Source: Ensifer sp. MPMI2T | GTDB lineage: Bacteria > Pseudomonadota > Alphaproteobacteria > Rhizobiales > Rhizobiaceae | DNA: 64,000 bases | Direction of reading: 5' to 3' | NCBI RefSeq assembly: GCF_004827385.1 | Contig: NZ_SRXN01000015.1 | Location: forward strand, 106,289 to 170,288 | In this document: positions 17,329 to 25,500 of the stretch, in pieces | Numbering within the stretch: the first letter of the stretch is position 1 | How the letters are laid out: each line of letters begins with the position of its first letter | The notes under the pieces: model-generated | Told to the model about the DNA's origin: nothing | The model's input: the letters and a program-made list of their open reading frames with translations, nothing else | The model's database searches: none | Position numbers and translations under genes: made by a program

Positions 17329-18264
17329 ATGAAAAATCTCACGTTTCGGCAGTTGAAGTCGATACGAGCGATCGAGGCGCACAGCAAGATCGTCGGCGCC
17401 GCGAAAGCGCTCGGATTGACCGCTCCGGCCGTCACTTTGCAGTTGAAGCAGATCGAGGCGGAAGCCGGCGTGCAGCTGTTCGAGCGCATGGCCCACGGGA
17501 TGTTTCCGACGGAAGCCGGACACGCGGTTCTGGCTGCAGCTCGTGATATCGAGGAGCGCCTTTCGCTGCTGGAAACGGAGCTCGACGCCTTCAAGGGCGT
17601 CAAGCGCGGGCACATTGCCGTTGGCGCGGTTTCGACGGTCAAGTATTTCGCGAAGCCGATGGTCGTTGCCTTTTCGAGCGCCTATCCCGACATCGACCTC
17701 GAGCTTTTCATCGACCGCCGCACCGAAACGGTTGAGCGGTTAAGGAATCGAACGATTGACGTCGCGCTGCTCGGGCGCCCGCCGCGGGAGTTTTCGGTGC
17801 GCGCGGCCGTCTTCGGGGAGCATTCGCTGGTCGTCGTCAGTGCACCCAATCACCCGCTTGCCAAGCGGCAGGGCATTTCGAAGGCGGAAATTGCGCGCGA
17901 GCATTTTTTCCTGCGCAGCCCGGACTCCGCAACACGCAACTTCTTCGACCGGTTCATGAGCGAGATTCCCGGAAGGGCCGATGGGCCCAACACGGAGATG
18001 GAGTCGATCGAGGATATCAAACGGGCGGTGATGGCGGATACCAGCGTCGCGTTTCTTGCGGCGCACAGCGTCGCTGCCGAGGTTCAGGCAGGCGAACTGA
18101 CGATCCTTGATGTCGTCGGTCTGCCGATCCGCCGGCAATGGTTCGCCGTCAGCCGGACCGATCGCGCGATGACGCCGGTCATTGCAGCTTTCGAGGAGTT
18201 TCTCGCGACGCAGGGTAAGGAATTCCTGCCGGACCTCTTGACCGCGGAGGATGTGGCCCCCTGA
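17329..18264 (+). CDS. LysR-family transcriptional regulator (CbbR-like)
   Basis: A 311-residue LysR protein. The winged helix is at about residues 1-60 (LTFRQLKSIRAIEAHSKIVG then APAVTLQLKQIE) and the effector-binding domain spans about 90-300. The fold and RQLK start resemble CbbR-type regulators. It is divergent from the HupE-like gene 160 bp away, so that gene is the most likely target. The ATG at 17329 starts the recognisable DNA-binding domain; an in-frame ATG ten codons upstream lies in an AT-rich promoter-like stretch. Confidence 0.86.
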   Translation: MKNLTFRQLKSIRAIEAHSKIVGAAKALGLTAPAVTLQLKQIEAEAGVQLFERMAHGMFPTEAGHAVLAAARDIEERLSLLETELDAFKGVKRGHIAVGAVSTVKYFAKPMVVAFSSAYPDIDLELFIDRRTETVERLRNRTIDVALLGRPPREFSVRAAVFGEHSLVVVSAPNHPLAKRQGISKAEIAREHFFLRSPDSATRNFFDRFMSEIPGRADGPNTEMESIEDIKRAVMADTSVAFLAAHSVAAEVQAGELTILDVVGLPIRRQWFAVSRTDRAMTPVIAAFEEFLATQGKEFLPDLLTAEDVAP

Positions 18265-18299
18265 TCTTCGGGGGGCCCGCTTTGTCACTTTTTATCGGC

Positions 18300-19169
18300 T
18301 TATCGGCCGTTGCGCGACGCTTCCGTCTGGCGGAGGAACTCGATCACGCGCGCGTTGGTGGCCGCGGATGTTTGCTCAGAGACTGGAACGTCCCAATATT
18401 GCGATCCGGGGATGCATTCCTGGAGATACCGCGCGGCCGATGTCGCGTGGGAGGCGTCGGCCCCGGGAATGATCAGCGTCGGGATGTTCAGGCGCAACAG
18501 GTCCTCCGGTTCGGCGCCGGGTGAGGTGTCCCTGTCGAGCAGTGTTCTCGGCATGCCCGCGAGGATCGCCTTGTAATGATCGACGTTCAGCCGAACATAG
18601 CGCTCCGCGAACTTCGGATCGTGCCTTAGAACCGAGACCCAAGGACCGCCCCGAGGATCAGCGCCAAAGGCCTTGTTGCTCTCTTTGGCCAGCGCGACAA
18701 CCGCCTCCAGGCCGTTCTGGTGGACGAAGGCCAGGTGCTCGGCGAAGCGCTGATGGCCAGCGATGCGATAACGCGCGCCACCGACCGGCCAGAAGAGCAC
18801 CATGCCGAGCACGGATTCGGGAAGCTCGGCCGCAAAGGCGGCGACAACGCTGCAGCCCATGCAACCGCCCATCAGATACGCCTTGTCGATGCCGAGATAG
18901 TCGAGCAGGCCCTTGCCCTGCCTGACATAATCCGACCAGGTCACCCGTTCGACGCGGCCGCCGGACTGGCCGGTCTCGCGCCGGTCGAAGGTGATGCAGG
19001 TAAAGTGCTGAGGCAGTTGTTCCAGGAATTGGATCTCGGCATAGATGCCCTGCGTCCGCCATTTCTCGATGGTCGCATCGAAGCCGCCGGGCGAGTACAT
19101 GAGCAACGGTGGTCCTGAACCCAATACATCGTAGCGTGTCGCGATGCCGTCGATCGTTGTCATTGCCAT
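18300..19169 (-). CDS. Alpha/beta-hydrolase fold protein with cysteine at the nucleophile position
   Basis: A 289-residue alpha/beta-hydrolase. The nucleophile elbow reads GGCMG (residues 101-105), with Cys103 where most members have Ser. This recalls dienelactone hydrolase (GxCxG). The likely acid is in IPGADASH. In the C-terminal part, where a catalytic His is expected, the sequence reads PVSEQTSAATNARVIEFL without His, so the triad may be incomplete or use the His right after the acid loop. GGAGG lies 7 nt before the ATG. It is codirectional with the LigK-like, dehydrogenase and LigJ-like genes and may hydrolyse a ring-fission product or lactone, but the activity is unproven. Confidence 0.78.
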   Translation of the reverse strand: MAMTTIDGIATRYDVLGSGPPLLMYSPGGFDATIEKWRTQGIYAEIQFLEQLPQHFTCITFDRRETGQSGGRVERVTWSDYVRQGKGLLDYLGIDKAYLMGGCMGCSVVAAFAAELPESVLGMVLFWPVGGARYRIAGHQRFAEHLAFVHQNGLEAVVALAKESNKAFGADPRGGPWVSVLRHDPKFAERYVRLNVDHYKAILAGMPRTLLDRDTSPGAEPEDLLRLNIPTLIIPGADASHATSAARYLQECIPGSQYWDVPVSEQTSAATNARVIEFLRQTEASRNGR

Positions 19170-19206
19170 ATTCAATCCTCCTCGAAACGGCGCATCATCC
19201 TTTTCA

Positions 19207-19277
19207 AAGCCGCCTGCCCTATGCGCGCCTCGGACCGTGCCTCGAAAGGCACGGTAACGCGTCGGGGCAGGCGGCTT
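19207..19277. repeat. Nested palindrome
   Basis: AAGCCGCCTGCCC and GGGCAGGCGGCTT (13 bp, perfect) enclose a second perfect stem, CCGTGCCT with AGGCACGG. Such nested palindromes are typical of rhizobial intergenic repeats. It lies upstream of the hydrolase gene and directly before a RIME2-like palindrome. Confidence 0.6.
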
Positions 19278-19299
19278 CTGAACGTGTCGCGCCCGTCAG

Positions 19300-19408
19300 G
19301 GCGCACCGATCACCGATCTGGATCGGACCGACCCAAATCGGTGAGCAATTTTGATTGGTTAGAGTGGGAGGCGGGCGGAAACCGCTCACACTTATCCCGC
19401 TCTAAACG
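19300..19408. repeat. RIME2-like palindromic element, copy 1
   Basis: Two palindromes: CACCGAT...ATCGGTG and AGAGTGGGA...TCCCGCTCT, the second enclosing GCGGGCGGAAACCGC. The same layout and core occur between the two tctC genes. The right arm supplies the stop codon of the RraA-fold gene, so the element is both gene end and repeat. Confidence 0.65.
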
Positions 19409-20079
19409 CCATCGCAGCCGAGCTTTTTCAGGCTTTCGTCCACCCAGAGCTTCGGATCGAGCTTGCCAGCGAGCGTGTTGGCGAGTGTTTTCGCTTCCGC
19501 CTCGTTCTTGGCTTTCGCCGTGGCATAGACGCCCTCGACCTGGTCGAACGGTATGCAGACGAGGCCGTCGTCATCGCCGAGCATGAGATCGCCCGGCTCG
19601 ATGATCATTCCGCAAAGGGAGATCGGAACGTTGATCTCTCCCGGTCCGTCCTTATAGGGGCCGCGATGGGTGATGCCGGCGGCGAAGACCGGGAAGGTAT
19701 TGGTCTTGATCCAGCCATAGTCTCTGACGGCGCCATTGATCACCACGCCCGTGACGCCGATCGCCCTTGCATGGGAGAGCATGAGCTCGCCGACGAGAGC
19801 GTTGGTGAGATCCCCGCCGGCATCGACCACGATGACGTCGCCGGGGCCGGCCATCAGCAGCGCCTTGTGAATCATCAGATTGTCGCCCGGTCGCGTCTTC
19901 ACCGTGAAGGCCGCGCCGGCAAGCACGCCGGTGGCGTGGAGCGGCCTGAGGGCTGCCCCGCCGGCCGTCATGCGGGACATGACGTCGCTGACGTTCGCCA
20001 CCGGCAAGTCGACAAACTTTTCGACCATCGTCGCGCTGACGCGCCGTCTGCGCTCAAGGATCCTGAAACCAAGTGTCAT
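19402..20079 (-). CDS. ligK: RraA-fold aldolase, likely 4-carboxy-4-hydroxy-2-oxoadipate (CHA/HMG) aldolase
   Basis: A 225-residue protein of the RraA/HMG-CHA aldolase family. These Mg-dependent aldolases split 4-carboxy-4-hydroxy-2-oxoadipate into pyruvate and oxaloacetate, the last step of the protocatechuate and gallate 4,5-cleavage routes. The catalytic Arg119 and metal ligand Asp120 are in GAVRDYGW, preceded by VVDAGGD and GELM. AAGGAGGCACAGACAG precedes the ATG. A LigJ-type hydratase, which makes this substrate, is encoded 1.6 kb away on the same strand, which supports the call over a plain RraA ribonuclease inhibitor. The symbol is given by pathway context; galC or proA are equivalent names. 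Confidence 0.78.
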   Translation of the reverse strand: MTLGFRILERRRRVSATMVEKFVDLPVANVSDVMSRMTAGGAALRPLHATGVLAGAAFTVKTRPGDNLMIHKALLMAGPGDVIVVDAGGDLTNALVGELMLSHARAIGVTGVVINGAVRDYGWIKTNTFPVFAAGITHRGPYKDGPGEINVPISLCGMIIEPGDLMLGDDDGLVCIPFDQVEGVYATAKAKNEAEAKTLANTLAGKLDPKLWVDESLKKLGCDGV

Positions 20080-20107
20080 CTGTCTGTGCCTCCTTGATCC
20101 CTATGGC

Positions 20108-21217
20108 TCACATCCACGGCATCAGCGATGCGTGAATGACGTCCGGCACGCCTTGTCCGCCGACGGAGCGGATCGCGAGATCGGCGTCCTTGAGGCCGAA
20201 GCGGTGTGTGGTGATTTTTTCAAGCGGGAAGCGGTTCGATGCGATCTGCTCGAGCGCTAGCTCGCAGGCGAGATAGCTGTGACCGCGCGCACTCTTGATG
20301 GTGATCGCCTTCGTAGTCACCTTCTCCAGCGGAAAGTTCGGGAACTCCTTCATCTCGCCCTGGACGAGAATGGTGCCCGCCTTTCGCTTCAACGCCTCCA
20401 CGCCGAGGAGGATCGGGATCGTCCCGGCGCCGGCCGTGCAGTCGAGCGAGATGTCCACGCCCTTGCCGCCGGTGATCTCCATGATGCGCGCAAGCGGATC
20501 TTCCCTTTGCACGTCGATCACATAGTCAGCGCCAAGCATCTTCGCGACCTCCAGGCGGGCCGCGTCCTTCGAGGTTCCGGTGACGATGATCAACGACGCG
20601 CCCGCCTGCTTGCAGACGACCGTCTGCGACAGGCCCTGCTGACCCGGCCCCTGGATCAGGACGGTGGAATTGTAGCCGACGCCTGCGTCGAAGAGCGACC
20701 ATTCCACGCCGTTCGCCATCGGCGTGACGAGACCGGCAAGCTCAGGCGTCACGCCCTTCGGCACGCCATGCACGACGGCGTTCCAAGGCAGGTAGACATA
20801 TTGCGCAAAGCCGCCCCACAGGTGCGGCGCGCGTTCTGCCGAGGTGTAGCCGTAACGGATGCCATCCGGATTGTTGCGCCAGTCGGTGTTTTCGCAATGG
20901 CGATACTGTCCCTGGTGGCACCACTGGCACTTGCCGCACATGACGTAGTGCTCGACAAAGACAAGGTCGCCTTCCTTGAAGCCCTTGCGACGGGTGAACT
21001 CGCGGCCGGCCTTGGCGATATAGCCGATATTTTCGTGGCCCATGATGGTCGGCGCATTGTTGGGTGGGCTCTTGAAGAGCTTCACGTCTGTGCCGCAGAT
21101 GCCGGCCACTTCCATCTTCATAAGCGCCGCATCCTCCGGGATATCTGGCATCGGGAATTCCCGCATTTCCATCTTGCCCGCACCGGTGCGGACCGCCGCG
21201 AGGACCTGTTCCGTCAT
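20108..21217 (-). CDS. Zinc-dependent medium-chain alcohol dehydrogenase
   Basis: A 369-residue MDR-family NAD(P)-dependent dehydrogenase. The catalytic zinc site is in GICGTD and GHENIGY. Structural zinc cysteines are in CGKCQWCHQGQYRHC. The Rossmann segment spans VLIQGPGQQGLS and the following strands. The ATG follows AAAGGAAGAAAGAG. It ends 28 bp before the LigK-like gene and is probably cotranscribed with it. In the LigJ/LigK setting it could oxidise a pathway alcohol or hemiacetal, as LigC does by another fold, but this is inferred. The substrate is unknown. Confidence 0.88.
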   Translation of the reverse strand: MTEQVLAAVRTGAGKMEMREFPMPDIPEDAALMKMEVAGICGTDVKLFKSPPNNAPTIMGHENIGYIAKAGREFTRRKGFKEGDLVFVEHYVMCGKCQWCHQGQYRHCENTDWRNNPDGIRYGYTSAERAPHLWGGFAQYVYLPWNAVVHGVPKGVTPELAGLVTPMANGVEWSLFDAGVGYNSTVLIQGPGQQGLSQTVVCKQAGASLIIVTGTSKDAARLEVAKMLGADYVIDVQREDPLARIMEITGGKGVDISLDCTAGAGTIPILLGVEALKRKAGTILVQGEMKEFPNFPLEKVTTKAITIKSARGHSYLACELALEQIASNRFPLEKITTHRFGLKDADLAIRSVGGQGVPDVIHASLMPWM

Positions 21218-21372
21218 CTCTTTCTTCCTTTCGAGTGCTCCGGGCGGATGCACGGCATGGCATTCCGGTCCGGCTGGTTTTTCCGAATTCGTTTTTGACA
21301 GGCGCGACCGCGGCGCCCTATGTAGAGGGTGTTCGCCGCAGGCCTGGGCGCCGGCGCGACTGGTTCAAAATC

Positions 21373-21666
21373 ATGCTGAAGACCGCTGCTTCGAAACCCG
21401 AACATCTCGCCGCCATCCGCCAGGTGAAGGCCTGGACGCGCGAGCGTTTTGCGCTTGCCGACGATGTCGCGATCATGGTGTCGGAAATCGCCTGCGGTCT
21501 GCCGGGATGCCCGCCACTCGAAACAGTGGTCGCCTTCTGGACGGCGCCCGACCGACGCCACCAGTTCAAGGTCTTCAAACGCGCCGTCGAAGTTCGGGAG
21601 GACGATCTGCCGCCGTTCTGGATGAAGAACGCGATCATCTCGGACGACGACGCGTCCTGCTGCTGA
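21373..21666 (+). CDS. Small conserved protein with CGLPGC and C-terminal CC
   Basis: A 97-residue soluble protein on the opposite strand to its neighbours. The core is VSEIACGLPGCPPLETVVAFW and the protein ends in ASCC. Paired cysteines suggest metal or redox binding. I recall similar short proteins in other Rhizobiales but know no function for them. It lies between the dehydrogenase and LigJ genes; its promoter would be shared divergently with the dehydrogenase. The ATG at 21373 fits the conserved part; the frame is open upstream to 21235 without support. Confidence 0.65.
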   Translation: MLKTAASKPEHLAAIRQVKAWTRERFALADDVAIMVSEIACGLPGCPPLETVVAFWTAPDRRHQFKVFKRAVEVREDDLPPFWMKNAIISDDDASCC

Positions 21667-21729
21667 AGCGGCCCAACGAGGGGCCGGCGAGCAGCGGTGG
21701 ATGATCGGTGAAACGTCTCCCATGATGTG

Positions 21730-22770
21730 TCACGCTGCCCGCGCCGGCCGCCCGCGCTTTGCGAGCTGGGCATCGAGCCTCGGATAGACGCGGCGGGCGT
21801 TGCCTTCGAAGATCTTGTAGCGGCTTTCCTCGTCGAGCGTATCAAGCTGGTCGATGTAGCGCTTCGTGTCGTCGTAGTGGTGCCCGGTTTCGGGATCGAT
21901 GCCTTTGACTGCGCCGAGCATCTCGGAGGCAAAGAGAATGTTGTCGACCGGGATGACCTTGGCCAGAAGCTCGATGCCCGGATAGTGATAGACGCAGGTG
22001 TCGAAGAAGACGTTGTTCAGAAGGTGCTCCGAGAGCAGCGGCTTCTTCATTTCCTGGGCAAGCCCGCGATAGCGCCCCCAATGGAACGGCACCGCGCCGC
22101 CGCCATGGGGGATGACGAACTTCAGCGTCGGGAGATCCTTGAACAGATCCCCTTGGATGAGTTGCATGAAGGCGGTGGTGTCGCCGTTGATGTAGTGCGC
22201 GCCGGTGTGGTGGAAACACGGATTGCACGACGATGTCACATGGATCATCGCCGGCACCTCGAGTTCGCAGAGCTTCTCATAGAGCGGGTACCACTGCCGA
22301 TCAGTGAGCGGCGGATCGGTCCAGTACCCGCCTGATGGATCGGGATTGAGATTGACGCCGACGAAACCGAGCTCGTTCACGATGCGCTCAAGCTCGGGAA
22401 TGCAATTCTTCGGCGGCGCGCCCGGATGCTGCGGCAATTGTCCGACCGCGGCGAAATTGTCGGGCAGCAGGCTGCAGATTCGATAGATCAGGTCGTTCGA
22501 CATCGCCGACCATTGCATGCTGATGGCTTCGGTACCGACGTGATGGGCCATGCCGGCGGCGCGCGGCGAAAAAATCGTCAGGTCGCTTCCGCGCTCCTTC
22601 TGGAATTTGAGCTGCGGTTCGACCGATTTCAGCAGCATCTCGTCGGTGATGCCGAGGTCCGACGAGAGCGGCCGGCGCATCGGGTCTGCGAGACCGGCGA
22701 GCTGCTTGTCCCTGAACTGGTGGAGCGCCTGCGGCTCCGTCGTGTAGTGTCCGTGAATGTCGATGATCAT
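21730..22770 (-). CDS. ligJ: 4-oxalomesaconate hydratase (LigJ-type amidohydrolase)
   Basis: A 346-residue amidohydrolase that matches LigJ closely: IDIHGHYTT with metal ligands His6 and His8, ERGSDLTIFSPRA, VNLNPDPSGGYWTDPPL, STSCNPCF-like TSSCNPCFHHTGAHY, IPHGGGAVPFHWGR and NILFASEMLGAVKGID. LigJ adds water to 4-oxalomesaconate to give CHA in the protocatechuate/gallate 4,5-cleavage pathway. AAGGATG precedes the ATG. With the RraA-fold aldolase nearby it forms the pathway's lower end; the ring-cleaving LigAB and the lactonase LigI are not in this window. Confidence 0.9.
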   Translation of the reverse strand: MIIDIHGHYTTEPQALHQFRDKQLAGLADPMRRPLSSDLGITDEMLLKSVEPQLKFQKERGSDLTIFSPRAAGMAHHVGTEAISMQWSAMSNDLIYRICSLLPDNFAAVGQLPQHPGAPPKNCIPELERIVNELGFVGVNLNPDPSGGYWTDPPLTDRQWYPLYEKLCELEVPAMIHVTSSCNPCFHHTGAHYINGDTTAFMQLIQGDLFKDLPTLKFVIPHGGGAVPFHWGRYRGLAQEMKKPLLSEHLLNNVFFDTCVYHYPGIELLAKVIPVDNILFASEMLGAVKGIDPETGHHYDDTKRYIDQLDTLDEESRYKIFEGNARRVYPRLDAQLAKRGRPARAA

Positions 22771-22831
22771 GGCGGCATCCTTGTGCTGCAATGGGCGAGG
22801 GACGGGCCTCGTCCCCCCACTTCCTCAAGCC

Positions 22832-23698
22832 TCAAATCGAAGGGAAAAGTTCGTCCACGTCATAGACACGTGGCGTGATCTGCTGTTCGGCCGAATAATT
22901 AAAGGCGAGCTGCAGCGATCGGCGGTTTTCCTCCAGTCCATAAGGCGGAGGCGGTGCCGCGCCGTCGGCCTCGGCCACACGCCGCGCCTCGTCGAACAGT
23001 TCCATCAGCTCGGCGGCGAGCCACGGGTGCTCTTCCGTCAGAGAAGTCTTGATCGTCAGCACGTGGTTGATCGGAACGATGCCGGTCGCGGCAATCCACT
23101 CCTTCGCAGCCTTCTCGGCATCGGGAATGACACTGCGGATCCCCGCCGGATCGACTTCGCGCTCGCCCATGATCGCGGAAAGCTCGCCTGCGAGCATCAG
23201 TGGCCTCAGGGCCATTTCCGATTGATTGCGTACCGCAATCGCCGGATCGTCGTATTCGCTGAGATGCGCATCCTCCATGGTGACCCAGGTGATGCTGTTG
23301 AGGTCGACGCCGTATTGATGCTGCAGGATGCCCCGGACCCAGACGCCGGACGTCTGCGCATAGGCACGCACGCCGACCTTCGTGTTTTCCAGATCACTCG
23401 GCACATCGACCTTCGATTGGACGGGACAGACGAGGTTGGTATGCGGCAGCCGGCTCCAGAGAGGCACGGCAAGGCCGGCGATCGGCTTTCCGTAGTGATG
23501 TGCCAAGAGATGCGTGACGATCGCCATTTCCGAAAGATCGAGGTCGCCGCCGCGCACCATCGTGCGGAACGCCTTGGGCAGCGGGTCGAACTCCTGGAAT
23601 TCGAGCGTCACCCGGCTCGATCGCACCCTGCCATCCTTCAGGGGTTTGACGTGGTCGTGTTTCCCGACCGCTGTCCGCAAAACCAATGGTTCGGCCAT
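22832..23698 (-). CDS. 4,5-dihydroxyphthalate decarboxylase-like protein, copy 3
   Basis: A 288-residue member of the same PBP2-fold family as the proteins at 1570-2559 and 14894-15964, about 40-70 residues shorter. It keeps the DHVKPLKDGRV start, DLDLSEMAIVTHLLA, ENTKVGVRAYAQTSGVWVRG and TGIVPINHVLTIK. No signal peptide is seen. It is first in the minus-strand unit with LigJ downstream (61 bp) and has a perfect GTTCCG-N5-CGGAAC palindrome 26 bp ahead of its start codon. An enzyme acting on a dicarboxylated ring acid before LigJ is plausible; the substrate is unknown. Confidence 0.8.
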   Translation of the reverse strand: MAEPLVLRTAVGKHDHVKPLKDGRVRSSRVTLEFQEFDPLPKAFRTMVRGGDLDLSEMAIVTHLLAHHYGKPIAGLAVPLWSRLPHTNLVCPVQSKVDVPSDLENTKVGVRAYAQTSGVWVRGILQHQYGVDLNSITWVTMEDAHLSEYDDPAIAVRNQSEMALRPLMLAGELSAIMGEREVDPAGIRSVIPDAEKAAKEWIAATGIVPINHVLTIKTSLTEEHPWLAAELMELFDEARRVAEADGAAPPPPYGLEENRRSLQLAFNYSAEQQITPRVYDVDELFPSI

Positions 23699-23723
23699 TT
23701 GCGCCCTTACCCTCCCGATGCGT

Positions 23724-23740
23724 GTTCCGATATACGGAAC
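23724..23740. promoter_or_regulatory. Candidate IclR-type operator, perfect palindrome
   Basis: GTTCCGATATACGGAAC, with 6-bp perfect arms, lies just upstream of the third decarboxylase-like gene. It is nearly the same as the site in the Rieske divergent promoter at 9851-9867. This suggests that one regulator joins the Rieske operon and the LigJ unit. Confidence 0.58.
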
Positions 23741-23856
23741 GATGTTCTGATTTAAATATCATACTGTGAATCACCCTCGGGTCAATCGCGCCCGGCAGAT
23801 TTTTATCTTTCGTCAGGTTCGGGTGATGGCCGCAGCCAATCCGGTGACGGACAGCG

Positions 23857-23879
23857 GCCGCGGCCAATGAGGCCGCGGC
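23857..23879. terminator. GC-rich hairpin after CHR genes
   Basis: GCCGCGGCC pairs with GGCCGCGGC around AATGA, 26 bp after the stop of the downstream CHR gene. No T-run follows, so it may be a weak terminator or stability element. Confidence 0.45.
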
Positions 23880-23904
23880 TCGAAGCGCCCGGCTTGCAAC
23901 AGGG

Positions 23905-24444
23905 TCAGGCCATTCCGGCGAGGCTCAGCAGAAAATAGCTGACACCGACAACTCCGAGGAGAGGATAGGGGCCGGTCTTCGTCGTCAGCAAGACGGCAAT
24001 CGCGCCAAGGGACGTTGCCAGTTCGAGCGGCGTGAATCTCGCCGACTGGCCGACGGCGAAAACGCCGGCGAAAATCAGGCCGACGGCGACAGGCGCTAGT
24101 GCCTTCTCCGCCGCAAGTGCCCAGGCCGAGTGGCGATGGCGCTGCCAGTAGCTGCCCAAAATGCAGAGCAGGATGGACGAGGGAATGAATATCGCGAGCG
24201 TTGCGAGGACTGCCCCCCACAGGCCGCTGACCTCCCATCCGATCAGCGCCACGATCAAAGTGCCGGGGCCGGGAGCTGCGCGCGAAATGGCGTAGAGATC
24301 GGTAAACTGCGGGCCACTCAGCAGATGCAGGATATCGACGGTCTGATGCTGGAGGCTCGCCACGATCGTCTGGCCACCGCCGAAGGAAACCAGGGACAGC
24401 GGAATGCAGAGGAGAATCAGATTGAGCAGCTTGTCGTCACCCAC
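23905..24444 (-). CDS. CHR-family (chromate-type) transporter, short protein B
   Basis: A 179-residue membrane protein of the short CHR (ChrA) family, with about six membrane spans. The family motifs SFGGGQTIVA and ISRAAPGPGTL are present. Short CHR proteins work as pairs with opposite topology; the partner is encoded directly upstream, with an 8-bp overlap of the two genes. CHR proteins are known for chromate efflux, but many are of unknown substrate. In this island export of an organic anion is also conceivable. Confidence 0.88.
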   Translation of the reverse strand: MGDDKLLNLILLCIPLSLVSFGGGQTIVASLQHQTVDILHLLSGPQFTDLYAISRAAPGPGTLIVALIGWEVSGLWGAVLATLAIFIPSSILLCILGSYWQRHRHSAWALAAEKALAPVAVGLIFAGVFAVGQSARFTPLELATSLGAIAVLLTTKTGPYPLLGVVGVSYFLLSLAGMA

Positions 24445-25024
24445 GCGATTTCTCCCGTTCGATCCAGAATGTAGCGGCAGCGCTGACGGGAATGGCGCCG
24501 GCGACGACAGCGACGAGTGACCAGCGCATAACGCCGACCATCAGGAAGACGGCCACCGCCATCAGAATGGGCAGTGCATGTCCCTTGAGCCGGCGGGCGG
24601 TCTTGATTCCCATCGTCAATGACGAGGCGATGCCGACACAGGCAAGTCCCCGCAGTACCGCCTGCGCCTCGGGATGCGACTTCAGCTGCTGATAGGTGAC
24701 GCTCATAGCCAGGATCACCGCGAAGGCAGGCAGCACCATGCCGAAGAGGGCGAGACAGGCGCCCGTAACCCCGCGCAGTTTCAGGCCGATATAGACGGCG
24801 AGATTGACCGGATTGGCGCCCGGCATGATCTGGGCGACCGTCAGTGTTTTGAGGAACTCGTCGTCGGTCAACCAGCCACGGCGTTCGACGATCTCGCGAT
24901 GGGTCCAGCCGGCCATGCCCCCTCCAAATGAGGAGGCGCCGAGCCGCAGAAACGAAGCGAGCAGGGCAAGAGAGGTCACATTCTCCTCCCTCTCCATGCC
25001 GATGTCGCCGACGGGTTTGTCCAT
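24437..25024 (-). CDS. CHR-family (chromate-type) transporter, short protein A
   Basis: A 195-residue membrane protein and the partner of the next gene. Motifs are ASSFGGGMAGW and MPGANPVNLAVYIG, with about six membrane spans. The chosen ATG is preceded by GGAG at 6 nt. A GTG at 24976 with GGGAGGAGAAT ahead of it is an equally good start and would give 179 residues, the same length as the partner. Overlap with the downstream gene implies translational coupling. Confidence 0.86.
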   Translation of the reverse strand: MDKPVGDIGMEREENVTSLALLASFLRLGASSFGGGMAGWTHREIVERRGWLTDDEFLKTLTVAQIMPGANPVNLAVYIGLKLRGVTGACLALFGMVLPAFAVILAMSVTYQQLKSHPEAQAVLRGLACVGIASSLTMGIKTARRLKGHALPILMAVAVFLMVGVMRWSLVAVVAGAIPVSAAATFWIEREKSRG

Positions 25025-25168
25025 TGGAACTCCGATAGCCGCGATCCCCCTCGGCATCCCGAAGCCGCGGGGAGAGCAAATTGAATAGAGATGCGATTGG
25101 CGCGGCGCGCTTGCCCTGCGCGCGTGTGAGCATCGGAATGCTAGTGGCGTAAGCCACGGAAAGTCCAT

Positions 25169-25500
25169 GCCATTTCGCCTTAGCGGCGCACTAAGAAAAA
25201 TTTATCGACGCATCCCTGTGTGCAAAACGCGTCCAACGAATGCGCCAAGGTGAGGCCCGTCTCGCCTGACGAGGTCACAACCAAAGTGATGCGGAATGGT
25301 CAGTCTAATGCAGATTATTATTACTTTCTAAAGAAGCGAAATCGGAGTGATATCAAATAGATGAACATTTGGTTGCGCATGGTTGCAGCGGCGCCCTTGA
25401 TCACTGCTCCAAGTTCTGTCCGCGTGAAAACTACTGGACTAAGCATAATTTTTTGCTTTGGACAAAGGTCCCGGCGATGGCACTAATGAAGCCACGCAAC
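25169..25500. other. Non-coding stretch upstream of tct operon
   Basis: About 330 bp with no supported gene. It is more AT-rich than the flanks, especially around 25311-25375 (ATTATTATTACTTTC and following), and probably holds the promoters of the divergent CHR pair and the tct operon. No convincing operator is seen. Confidence 0.5.

Noticed and set aside
22832..23698. Reading the decarboxylase-like proteins as ABC (NMT1/taurine) binding proteins
   Set aside because: None of the three has a signal peptide, and no ABC permease or ATPase genes are next to them.
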